The position numbers and the translations under genes are program-made. A stretch of 15,835 nt of DNA from Flavobacteriaceae bacterium (lineage in GTDB: Bacteria; Bacteroidota; Bacteroidia; Flavobacteriales; Flavobacteriaceae), in assembly GCA_002693605.1 (NCBI GenBank), contig NZQO01000153.1, positions 1 to 15,835 of the forward strand, written 5' to 3'. The notes under the pieces were generated by a model, which had not been told where the DNA came from, made no database searches, and worked only from the letters and a program-made list of their open reading frames with translations. Shown here piece by piece: positions 7,494-14,148 of the stretch. Each line of letters opens with the position of its first letter. Positions within the stretch are counted from its first letter, which is position 1.

Positions 7494-8285
7494 ATGAGTG
7501 AGGCAATAAAAGTACCAACAATGGCCGAGTACCTAGCCGAGGGCAAACAACCGGAAGTCCTCTTTTGGGTAGGTTGCGCCGGTAGCTTCGACGACCGCGC
7601 CAAGAAGATCACTAAGGCATTTGTAAAATTATTGAACAATGCCAAGGTAGATTTTGCCGTGTTGGGTACCGAGGAAAGCTGTACGGGCGATCCCGCAAAG
7701 CGGTCCGGGAACGAATTTCTGTTCCAAATGCAAGCAATGACCAACATTGAAGTGCTTAATGGCTACGAGGTCAAGAAAATAGTAACCGCCTGTCCACACT
7801 GCTTCAATACAATTAAAAATGAGTATCCAGGTTTGGGTGGAAATTATGAGGTGGTGCACCATACCCAATTTCTGAAATCGTTGCTCGACGAAGGGCGATT
7901 GAAGGTAGAAGGCGGGAAATTTAAGGGTAAGAAAATCACCTTTCATGACCCTTGCTACCTTGGACGTGCCAACGGCGAGTATGAAGCCCCTCGCGACCTT
8001 TTGGAAAAGCTGGAAGTAGAACTCGTTGAAATGAAACGTTGCAAGTCGCGCGGTCTTTGCTGCGGGGCTGGCGGTGCGCAAATGTTCAAGGAGCCCGAGC
8101 CCGGCCATACCGACGTAAATATTGAACGTACCGAAGAAGCTCTCGAAATTAAACCAGCGGTTATCGCCGCCGCCTGTCCGTTCTGCAACACCATGATGAC
8201 CGATGGCGTAAAGGCGAAGAATGAGGAGGAGAATGTTGCGGTAATGGACGTTGCCGAGATGATCGCCCAAGCCGAAGACCTATAA
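7494..8285 (+). CDS. (Fe-S)-binding CCG-domain protein, HdrB-like
   Basis: The 263-residue soluble protein carries the two CCG (cysteine-rich, DUF224) repeats of HdrB, HdrD, LutA and GlcF proteins. Visible cysteines are Cys28 (WVGCAGS), Cys63 (ESCTGDP), Cys100 and Cys103 (TACPHCFNT) for the first repeat. The second has Cys154 (HDPCYLGR), Cys183, Cys189-Cys190 (RGLCCGAGGAQMF), and Cys228 and Cys231 (ACPFCNTMM). In HdrB these motifs bind noncubane [4Fe-4S] clusters; here the cofactor is inferred. The protein lacks its own membrane or ferredoxin domain, both of which are supplied by the gene at 5693. The pair, split by the HAD-like gene, probably assembles into one complex at the inner face of the cytoplasmic membrane. 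The ATG at 7494 lies 10 bases after the HAD-like gene. Confidence 0.9.
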   Translation: MSEAIKVPTMAEYLAEGKQPEVLFWVGCAGSFDDRAKKITKAFVKLLNNAKVDFAVLGTEESCTGDPAKRSGNEFLFQMQAMTNIEVLNGYEVKKIVTACPHCFNTIKNEYPGLGGNYEVVHHTQFLKSLLDEGRLKVEGGKFKGKKITFHDPCYLGRANGEYEAPRDLLEKLEVELVEMKRCKSRGLCCGAGGAQMFKEPEPGHTDVNIERTEEALEIKPAVIAAACPFCNTMMTDGVKAKNEEENVAVMDVAEMIAQAEDL

Positions 8286-8308
8286 TTTATATAAAATCAG
8301 AAACGAAG

Positions 8309-8794
8309 ATGCTGACCGACTTTAAGAACCTACCAGACGATTCCCGCATATGGGTATACCAAACCGATAGAAAATTCAGTGATGAAGAAGTTGCTGAAAT
8401 AGCAGACAAGACCGGTAAATTCCTCACGCAATGGACAGCCCATGGCGCCAACCTCGAGGCAGGGTTCGAAATTAAGTACAACCGTTTCATCGTTATAGGT
8501 CTGAATCAAGAAAATGCCTCTGCGTCGGGTTGCAGTATCGATGCTTCCGTTCATTTCATTCAATCGCTGGAGAAAGAATATGCAGTTGACCTACTAGACA
8601 AAATGAACGTTACCTACTACAATGGGGAGCATATTGCGTTTAAACCATTGGCCGATTTCAAGAAAATGGCGAAGGCGCGCTCAGTTTCTCCCAATACCGT
8701 TGTCTTCAATAATTTGGTGAACACCAAGGCCGAATATTTGGAAAACTGGGAAGTACCCGCAAAAGAAAGTTGGCACAGCCGCTTTTTAGCATAG
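8309..8794 (+). CDS. Conserved flavobacterial protein of unknown function (161 aa)
   Basis: I do not recognise a characterised family. The 161-residue protein has no signal peptide, no membrane segment and no obvious catalytic motif. It begins with a patterned N-terminus (LPDDSRIWVYQTDRKFSDEE), and the middle contains RFIVIGLNQENASASGCSID, where the Gly-Cys-Ser-Ile-Asp run is a candidate functional site. My recollection is that similar proteins in Flavobacteriaceae are catalogued as an ABC transporter ATPase. There is no Walker A, signature or Walker B motif and the length is far too short, so that label would be wrong. It sits 23 bases after the CCG gene and is the last gene before the hairpin terminator, so it belongs to the same operon. 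Confidence 0.75.
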   Translation: MLTDFKNLPDDSRIWVYQTDRKFSDEEVAEIADKTGKFLTQWTAHGANLEAGFEIKYNRFIVIGLNQENASASGCSIDASVHFIQSLEKEYAVDLLDKMNVTYYNGEHIAFKPLADFKKMAKARSVSPNTVVFNNLVNTKAEYLENWEVPAKESWHSRFLA

Positions 8795-8855
8795 TTTTTG
8801 TATCTTTCACTTACGTGCAATCAAGACTCAAAAAGGGCCTTGTGTGCCACTAGAA

Positions 8856-8880
8856 TTCCGCTTAGCGGAAATTTCTTTTT
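8856..8880 (+). terminator. Rho-independent terminator closing the MCE/Fe-S operon
   Basis: A hairpin with stem TTCCGC (8856-8861) and GCGGAA (8865-8870) around a TTA loop is followed by ATTTCTTTTT, a T-rich run ending at 8880. It lies 62 bases after the stop of the 161-residue protein and 36 bases before the next ATG. The remainder of 8795-8916 contains no gene and no promoter I can support. Confidence 0.75.
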
Positions 8881-8916
8881 AATATTTATTGTAAGATTAA
8901 ACCCCTGCTAGCCTTA

Positions 8917-11850
8917 ATGAAAAAGTTGCTTATAATTTTCTCTTGCCTTTTCTCAATAATTCCCGTTTTTAGTCAAAATATCGATCCGCTTCTGGTACCG
9001 GACGAGTTGGTGGTACAAGAAAAATGGGTGGATAGCGTATACGGAAACATGGCGCTTCAAGAAAAAATTGGGCAATTATTTATGGTCGATGTTTTTTCGA
9101 GCGATCCTACCTCAAAGACCGACAAGGTAAAGGAACTTATTGACAATCAGTACATTGGTGGAGTTATCTTTTCCAAAGGAGGTCCGCAGCGACAGGCCAA
9201 ACTCAACAACGAATTTCAGGCGCGGTCAAAAACACCGCTACTGATAGGGATGGACGCCGAGTGGGGATTGGCCATGCGCTTAGATTCTACGTTCGCATAC
9301 CCCTGGAATATGACCTTGGGCGCCATTACAGATAATAAGATTGTGGAAGAGGTAGGCCAACGCATTGGGGAGCATTCTAAGCGGTTGGGCGTCCACATCA
9401 ATTTTGCTCCGGTGGTCGATATAAATACGAATCCGAAGAATCCAATTATCGGGAATCGCTCCTTTGGGGAAGACAAGGTGAACGTAACCGAAAAATCACT
9501 CGCATTTATGAAGGGAATGCAGCGCGCCGGCATATTGGCGAATGCGAAGCACTTTCCGGGTCACGGCGATACCGATAGCGATTCGCACAAGACATTGCCC
9601 ACCATAGACCACACCCGGGCGCGTATAGATAGCGTAGAGCTATATCCGTACCAACGCCTTATAGATGCTGGCTTAAGCAGCGTGATGGTAGCCCATTTAA
9701 ACGTGCCCGCGCTCGAGGAACAATTTGATTATCCGTCATCGCTTTCAAAAACAATCGTCACCGACATTCTCAAGGGTACATTGGGCTTCAACGGATTGAT
9801 CTTTACCGATGCACTAAATATGAAGGGAGCTTCCAACTTCAGTACTCCGGGGGAGATAGACTTGGCCGCGTTTCTAGCCGGTAATGATGTACTGCTCATT
9901 TCCGAAGATATCCCGAAGGCACACGAAATGCTGGTGAATGCCTATCGGGAAGGAGTGTTCAATGAAGAAAGGCTCGCCCTTTCGGTAAAGAAAATCTTGC
10001 GTGCCAAATACAAGGTTGGGCTAAACGACTACCAACCTGTAGATACGCTATACCTTTTTGAGGAACTGAATTCGGTTATCGATGAGGCGCTCTACGAGAA
10101 AGCGATGGAGAGCGCCCTTACCGTGGTGAAGAACGACGATGCGATACTGCCCATTAAAGACCTTCAGGAAAAGAAAATTGCCTATGTGAACTTTGGCGAC
10201 GACAATGGCGAGGCGTTCTTGCAACAGCTTCGGAAATATGCCGCTATCGATTGGGTAAAGGAAGAAAGCCTGGACGATTATATACAGGCGCTCAAGGAAT
10301 ATAACTATGTAATTCTCGGCTTTCATAAAAGCAACGATTCGCCTTGGAAAGACTATCAGTTTACCGAAAATGAATTGGTTTGGCTATATGAAATTGCGCG
10401 TACAAATACCGTAATTCTCGACATTTTCGCAAGGCCTTATGCACTATTGGACCTAAAAACCACTGCCAATTTTGAAGGCGTCGTGGTTTCCTACCAAAAC
10501 AGCGAGGTTGCCCAGAAACTTTCGGCCCAACTCATTTTTGGAGCGAGAGAGGCAAATGGGAAATTGCCCGTAACCGCGGGACCTGCGTTCCCTTTAAATA
10601 CGCATCTTCAAACAAAATCGATGCGTCGGCTACAGTACGGCGTGCCCGAAACGGTGGGGGTTAACAGTTACAAACTTGCTAAGATCGATTCGTTAGCAAC
10701 GGTGGGTCTCGATAAGGGAATGATGCCGGGTTCACAGATTATCGTAGCGCGCAAGGGTAAGGTGATTTACGAGAATTATTTTGGCCACCATACCCAACAG
10801 GATGACGTGGAGGTCAAATTTGACGACATTTATGATGTAGCTTCCCTTACAAAAATCCTAGCCACGCTGCCACTTATTATGGAGCTCGTAGATACCGATG
10901 TTTTATCGATGGAAACTACCTTGGCCGAAATGCTTCCGGAGTATAAGAAAAGCAACAAGGCGCGTATAACGCTGAAGGATATGCTGTCGCATTATGCCCG
11001 TTTTAAGGCGTGGATTCCCTTTTATACCGAAACCGTCGACGCTTCCACGAAAAAACCCTCTCCTAAATATTATTCAGGAGTCCCCTCAAAGCGGTACAAT
11101 GTGCAGGTGGCCGAAAACCTATATATGCGTCGCGACTATCAGGACACTATTTTTGAAATCATTAGAACGAGCGACCTACGCGACCGGTCTGGCTATAAAT
11201 ACAGTGACCTTCCCTATTATATCCTGAAAAAATACCTGGAGGAATATTATGGGCTTCCCTTGGAAACCATCGTGCAGCAACGGCTGTACGGTCCGTTGGG
11301 AGCCAATTATGCGACCTACGTACCCTTAGAGAAATTTGACAGGCAAAATATCGTGCCAACCGAGGAGGATACCTATTTCAGAAACCAAAAAGTGCACGGC
11401 TATGTCCACGACCAGGGGGCAGCTATGCTGGGCGGGGTGAGTGGCCACGCGGGATTGTTTAGCAATGCCAACGATGTGGCCAAGATTATGCAAATGTTTC
11501 TTTGGAAAGGATTTTACGGCGGAAAACGATATTTTAAACCGAGCACCTTAGATACGTTTAATACGTGCTATTATTGTGACGATAACGTACGGCGCGGCGT
11601 TGGGTTCGATAAACCGCAATTGGGCGCCTCTGGCCCCACCTGTGGATGTGTCTCGATGACAAGTTTTGGGCATAGCGGATTTACCGGTACCTTTGCCTGG
11701 GCAGATCCTGAAGAGGAAATCGTGTATGTGTTCCTTTCAAACAGAACGTACCCAAGTGCCGATAATCGATTATTGATAAGCAGTGACCTTCGTAGCCATA
11801 TTCAGCAAGCAATTTACGATGCCATTGACTATACGATAGAAACCAACTAA
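8917..11850 (+). CDS. Exported fusion: GH3 (NagZ-like) beta-N-acetylglucosaminidase plus class C beta-lactamase-like serine hydrolase
   Basis: The 977-residue protein starts with a signal peptide (residues 1-20, ending PVFSQ). The N-terminal GH3 domain (about 40-370) has Asp113 (GMDAEWG), the NagZ-type loop KHFPGHGDT (211-219) with His224, and the nucleophile Asp298 (FTDALNM). This favours beta-N-acetylglucosaminidase activity on GlcNAc-containing muropeptides. A second GH3-type subdomain spans about 395-555. The C-terminal serine hydrolase domain (about 585-970) has the Ser-x-x-Lys motif S643-LT-K646, a YxN-like YSD (762-764), and HSG (919-921) in place of KTG, as in esterases and peptidases of the class C beta-lactamase group. 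Four cysteines (Cys884, Cys887, Cys909, Cys911) cluster just before HSG. It heads an operon with bshA 10 bases downstream. A role in peptidoglycan turnover in the periplasm or at the surface is likely; the second domain's substrate is unknown. Confidence 0.92.
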   Translation: MKKLLIIFSCLFSIIPVFSQNIDPLLVPDELVVQEKWVDSVYGNMALQEKIGQLFMVDVFSSDPTSKTDKVKELIDNQYIGGVIFSKGGPQRQAKLNNEFQARSKTPLLIGMDAEWGLAMRLDSTFAYPWNMTLGAITDNKIVEEVGQRIGEHSKRLGVHINFAPVVDINTNPKNPIIGNRSFGEDKVNVTEKSLAFMKGMQRAGILANAKHFPGHGDTDSDSHKTLPTIDHTRARIDSVELYPYQRLIDAGLSSVMVAHLNVPALEEQFDYPSSLSKTIVTDILKGTLGFNGLIFTDALNMKGASNFSTPGEIDLAAFLAGNDVLLISEDIPKAHEMLVNAYREGVFNEERLALSVKKILRAKYKVGLNDYQPVDTLYLFEELNSVIDEALYEKAMESALTVVKNDDAILPIKDLQEKKIAYVNFGDDNGEAFLQQLRKYAAIDWVKEESLDDYIQALKEYNYVILGFHKSNDSPWKDYQFTENELVWLYEIARTNTVILDIFARPYALLDLKTTANFEGVVVSYQNSEVAQKLSAQLIFGAREANGKLPVTAGPAFPLNTHLQTKSMRRLQYGVPETVGVNSYKLAKIDSLATVGLDKGMMPGSQIIVARKGKVIYENYFGHHTQQDDVEVKFDDIYDVASLTKILATLPLIMELVDTDVLSMETTLAEMLPEYKKSNKARITLKDMLSHYARFKAWIPFYTETVDASTKKPSPKYYSGVPSKRYNVQVAENLYMRRDYQDTIFEIIRTSDLRDRSGYKYSDLPYYILKKYLEEYYGLPLETIVQQRLYGPLGANYATYVPLEKFDRQNIVPTEEDTYFRNQKVHGYVHDQGAAMLGGVSGHAGLFSNANDVAKIMQMFLWKGFYGGKRYFKPSTLDTFNTCYYCDDNVRRGVGFDKPQLGASGPTCGCVSMTSFGHSGFTGTFAWADPEEEIVYVFLSNRTYPSADNRLLISSDLRSHIQQAIYDAIDYTIETN

Positions 11851-11860
11851 AAACGAACGT

Positions 11861-12985
11861 GTGAAAATAGGTATTGTTTGTTACCCAACCTTTGGCGGAA
11901 GTGGCGTTGTCGCTACTGAACTGGGCCTAGCGCTAGCGGCTCGTGGGCACGAGATCCATTTTATAACTTACAAGCAACCGGTGCGGCTGGAGTTGCTCTC
12001 CCGCCATATTCATTTTCACGAGGTGTCGGTGCCAAATTACCCCTTATTCCATTATCAACCCTACGAGCTTGCACTTTCAAGCAAATTGGTAGATATGGTA
12101 AAGCTCCATAAAATAGAACTGTTGCACGTGCATTACGCCATCCCGCACGCCTATGCAGGTTATATGGCGAAGCAGATGCTGGCCGAGGAGGGAATTCATA
12201 TTCCCATGGTGACCACCCTGCACGGGACCGATATTACCCTTGTTGGAAGTCACCCCCATTACAAGCCGGCGGTGACCTTCAGCATTAATAAGAGCGATGT
12301 GGTTACCTCCGTTTCCGAAAGTTTGCGCGAAGACACCCTGAGGCTGTTCAATGTCGATAACGGTATTGCAGTTGTGCCCAACTTTATCGATGTTTCCAAG
12401 CACGAGAATACATTTACCGATTGCCAACGTGACCTCATGGCCGAACCGCACGAACGTATCGTTACGCACGTGAGTAACCTTCGGAAAGTAAAACGGGTTA
12501 CCGATGTAATTGAGATTTTTGATCGTATTCAACAGAAAATTCCTGCAAAATTGCTCATGGTAGGCGAGGGGCCTGAAAAGGATACTTGCGAAGCCCTGTG
12601 CGTGGAAAAAGGTATTGACGGCAAGGTGGTCTTTCTCGGAAATAGCAGCGAGGTAGATAAAATTCTCTGCTTTAGCGATTTATTTCTGCTTCCTTCCGAA
12701 AAGGAAAGTTTCGGGCTCGCGGCCCTAGAGGCTATGGCCAGCAGCGTTCCCGTAATTTCGAGCAATACCGGCGGACTTCCCGAAGTGAACATTCATGGGC
12801 AGAGCGGCTACTTGAGCGATGTGGGCAACGTAGCGGAAATGGCCGAAAACGCAATCTCCATCTTGGAATCTGATGAGGAATTGCGTAAATTTAAAGAACA
12901 GGCCAGAGAGGCCGCCGAAAAATTCGATACCGAAAAAATAGTCCCGTTATATGAGGCAGTATACAAAAAAGCACTTCAAAAATAA
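11861..12985 (+). CDS. bshA: N-acetyl-alpha-D-glucosaminyl L-malate synthase (bacillithiol biosynthesis)
   Basis: This 374-residue GT4-family retaining glycosyltransferase (GT-B fold) joins GlcNAc from UDP-GlcNAc to L-malate, the first step of bacillithiol synthesis in the cytoplasm. Visible marks are the N-terminal CYPTFGGSGVVATELG, HVHYAIPHAYAGYMAK, TTLHGTDITLVG (residues 118-129), VPNFIDV, and the GT4 EX7E motif Glu282-Glu290 (KESFGLAALEAMA) followed by NTGGLPEV. These match BshA closely and separate it from general GT4 enzymes. The start is GTG at 11861, ten bases after the fusion gene; the conserved MKIGIVCYPTFGGSG beginning fixes it. The 3' end overlaps the next gene by 35 bases. Deacetylase and cysteine ligase genes (bshB, bshC) are not in the window. 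Confidence 0.95.
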   Translation: MKIGIVCYPTFGGSGVVATELGLALAARGHEIHFITYKQPVRLELLSRHIHFHEVSVPNYPLFHYQPYELALSSKLVDMVKLHKIELLHVHYAIPHAYAGYMAKQMLAEEGIHIPMVTTLHGTDITLVGSHPHYKPAVTFSINKSDVVTSVSESLREDTLRLFNVDNGIAVVPNFIDVSKHENTFTDCQRDLMAEPHERIVTHVSNLRKVKRVTDVIEIFDRIQQKIPAKLLMVGEGPEKDTCEALCVEKGIDGKVVFLGNSSEVDKILCFSDLFLLPSEKESFGLAALEAMASSVPVISSNTGGLPEVNIHGQSGYLSDVGNVAEMAENAISILESDEELRKFKEQAREAAEKFDTEKIVPLYEAVYKKALQK

Positions 12986-13466
12986 CGCATTTATAGGCAT
13001 TCTTACGATTGCCGTTATCGCCTTGCTTAGTTGCAAGGGTAGCGCCAACGGAAATTCAAAAATTGGGGAAACCGTTAGTATGGAAGACAAAACGATACCA
13101 TTTACGGTTTTAGCGGAAGGGCAGCATAGCAATTTTGAAACTAAGACTCGTAAAATTATTACCACCCAAGCAGAATTGGAAGCGCTTGTAGCCCAATTGA
13201 ACGAAAATCGCAGTCCGGGAATGTCGGTCCCTGAAGTTGATTTTAAAATCAGTACGGTCATTTTTGCCTCTTCCGGCCAGTTGTCATCTGGCGGATTTAC
13301 TGTCGCGGTCGAAAAGATAATTGAGACCGAAGATAGTCTTGAAGTGTATATTGGCGGAACCTCGCCAGCGCCTGGCGATTATGTAACTTCGGTACTGACT
13401 TCTCCCTATGTTTTGATTAAGGTAGATGAAATGAGTAAAAAGATTATTTTTAACGAACGGAATTAG
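12951..13466 (+). CDS. Lipoprotein with PrcB-like C-terminal domain
   Basis: The 171-residue protein has a positively charged N-terminus (MRQYTKKHFK), a hydrophobic stretch (residues 13-26) and a lipobox ending ALLSC, so Cys28 is the probable lipidated residue. The mature part begins with a low-complexity linker. It then resembles the PrcB C-terminal domain, with TQAELEALVAQLN, the hydrophobic strand ISTVIFASSGQLSSGGFTVAVEKI, and SPAPGDYVTSVLTSPYVLIKV. PrcB was named as a partner of a protease (prtP) complex in Treponema; what the domain does in Bacteroidota is not known. The ATG at 12951 is the only in-frame ATG upstream of the signal sequence, so the 35-base overlap with bshA is real, and translation is probably coupled. 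Membrane or surface location is inferred from the lipobox. Confidence 0.8.
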   Translation: MRQYTKKHFKNNAFIGILTIAVIALLSCKGSANGNSKIGETVSMEDKTIPFTVLAEGQHSNFETKTRKIITTQAELEALVAQLNENRSPGMSVPEVDFKISTVIFASSGQLSSGGFTVAVEKIIETEDSLEVYIGGTSPAPGDYVTSVLTSPYVLIKVDEMSKKIIFNERN

Positions 13467-13479
13467 AGTAAAATGCAAT

Positions 13480-13504
13480 AAAAAAGCCCGGCAACTGCCG
13501 GGCT
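13480..13504 (-). terminator. Strong Rho-independent terminator of the outer-membrane protein gene
   Basis: A perfect 8-bp stem, AGCCCGGC (13485-13492) with GCCGGGCT (13497-13504), closes an AACT loop. On the plus strand it is preceded by six A residues, which on the minus strand become a U-run directly after the hairpin. It therefore terminates the minus-strand gene whose stop is 21 bases away. On the plus strand the hairpin lacks an immediate T-run but may still slow transcripts coming from bshA and the lipoprotein gene, so it could act in both directions. Confidence 0.88.
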
Positions 13505-13525
13505 GTGTATTAGTGTATCTGCTTT

Positions 13526-14014
13526 TTAGAATTGATATCGAATACCCAAGGCTATGTCGAAATCTACATCGTCGTTATAATCGCCAAAACCTATTTCGGG
13601 TCTAAAATCAAGCGAAAGCAATAGCGGAAAATCAAAATTGTACTCAATTCCTATATCTCCTGCAGCATAAAGATAGGTTTCCGAATCGTCATCAAATCGA
13701 TCAAAATTATCGTCAAAATCCACTTGCGCAAGACCCCCACCGGCACCAACGTACCAATTAAATCCGCCGTCCAGGTTCCAAACCCATTGGTACAGTCCGG
13801 TTAGGCGAAAGGCATCGAAATTTTTACTGTTGCGCCACCCAAAATCTACCTCCAGCCGGTTGTTATCTCCAAGCGCGCGCTGGTAGCTTATTTCGGTGCC
13901 AAAGCCGTCGCTGTCTCCTAAACGGAGCCCAATGGCATTCTCTGCAATGGTCTGTGCGTGGCCCTCGAGGGCATATGCGGTAAATACAAATAGAATAATA
14001 GCAAGTCGTTTCAT
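13526..14014 (-). CDS. Small outer-membrane beta-barrel protein of unknown function
   Basis: The 162-residue protein starts with a signal peptide (MKRLAIILFVFTAYALEGHA, cleavage about residue 20). The mature part of about 142 residues alternates polar and aromatic residues in roughly eight strands, for example RLEVDFGWRNS, FRLTGLYQWVW, FNWYVGAGGGLAQV and LLLSLDFRPEIGFG. It ends in IRYQF with the C-terminal phenylalanine typical of BAM substrates. Size and pattern suggest an OmpA/OmpW-like eight-stranded barrel without a peptidoglycan-binding domain. Several Asp-rich turns (DDNFDRFDDD, DYNDDVDFD) are notable and could bind cations. It is a single-gene unit with its own terminator, divergent from the FAD oxidase gene. 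Function and ligand are unknown. Confidence 0.82.
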   Translation of the reverse strand: MKRLAIILFVFTAYALEGHAQTIAENAIGLRLGDSDGFGTEISYQRALGDNNRLEVDFGWRNSKNFDAFRLTGLYQWVWNLDGGFNWYVGAGGGLAQVDFDDNFDRFDDDSETYLYAAGDIGIEYNFDFPLLLSLDFRPEIGFGDYNDDVDFDIALGIRYQF

Positions 14015-14039
14015 ACTGGTTGTTTTAAGTTTGTTAAGG

Positions 14040-14098
14040 CAAATGTAGCGATACCCATAGCCCGTAGTTGTTAAGACGGTAATAATGTTGCAAATTTA
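14040..14098 (-). promoter_or_regulatory. Candidate -7 promoter elements for the outer-membrane protein gene
   Basis: Two exact minus-strand matches to the Bacteroidota -7 consensus TAnnTTTG lie upstream of the barrel gene: TACATTTG (complement of 14040-14047) and TAAATTTG (complement of 14091-14098). They are about 26 and 77 bases from its ATG. Neither has a clear TTG at the usual -33 spacing, so which one works, if any, is uncertain. The intergenic stretch 14015-14148 holds no gene; a plus-strand TAAGTTTG at 14026-14033 could serve the divergent oxidase gene. Confidence 0.3.
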
Positions 14099-14148
14099 TT
14101 TTAGAAACTTTTGTTAAAGAAGACCGAAGCGTTTTCTATTTTTACCCT

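Noticed and set aside
7629..8270. 213-codon open frame on the minus strand
   Set aside because: It is antisense to the CCG-domain gene, which has all expected cysteine motifs. The minus-strand translation shows no coherent family features.
8309..8794. ABC transporter ATPase
   Set aside because: No Walker A, Walker B or signature sequence is present and the protein has only 161 residues.
8801..8808. TATCTTTC as a promoter for the NagZ-like fusion gene
   Set aside because: The last base departs from TAnnTTTG, the -33 spacing is wrong, and the terminator at 8856-8880 would lie between it and the gene.
8917..11850. True beta-lactamase giving antibiotic resistance
   Set aside because: The C-terminal domain has HSG instead of KTG and YSD instead of YxN, is fused to a NagZ-like domain, and looks like a peptidoglycan-related esterase or peptidase.
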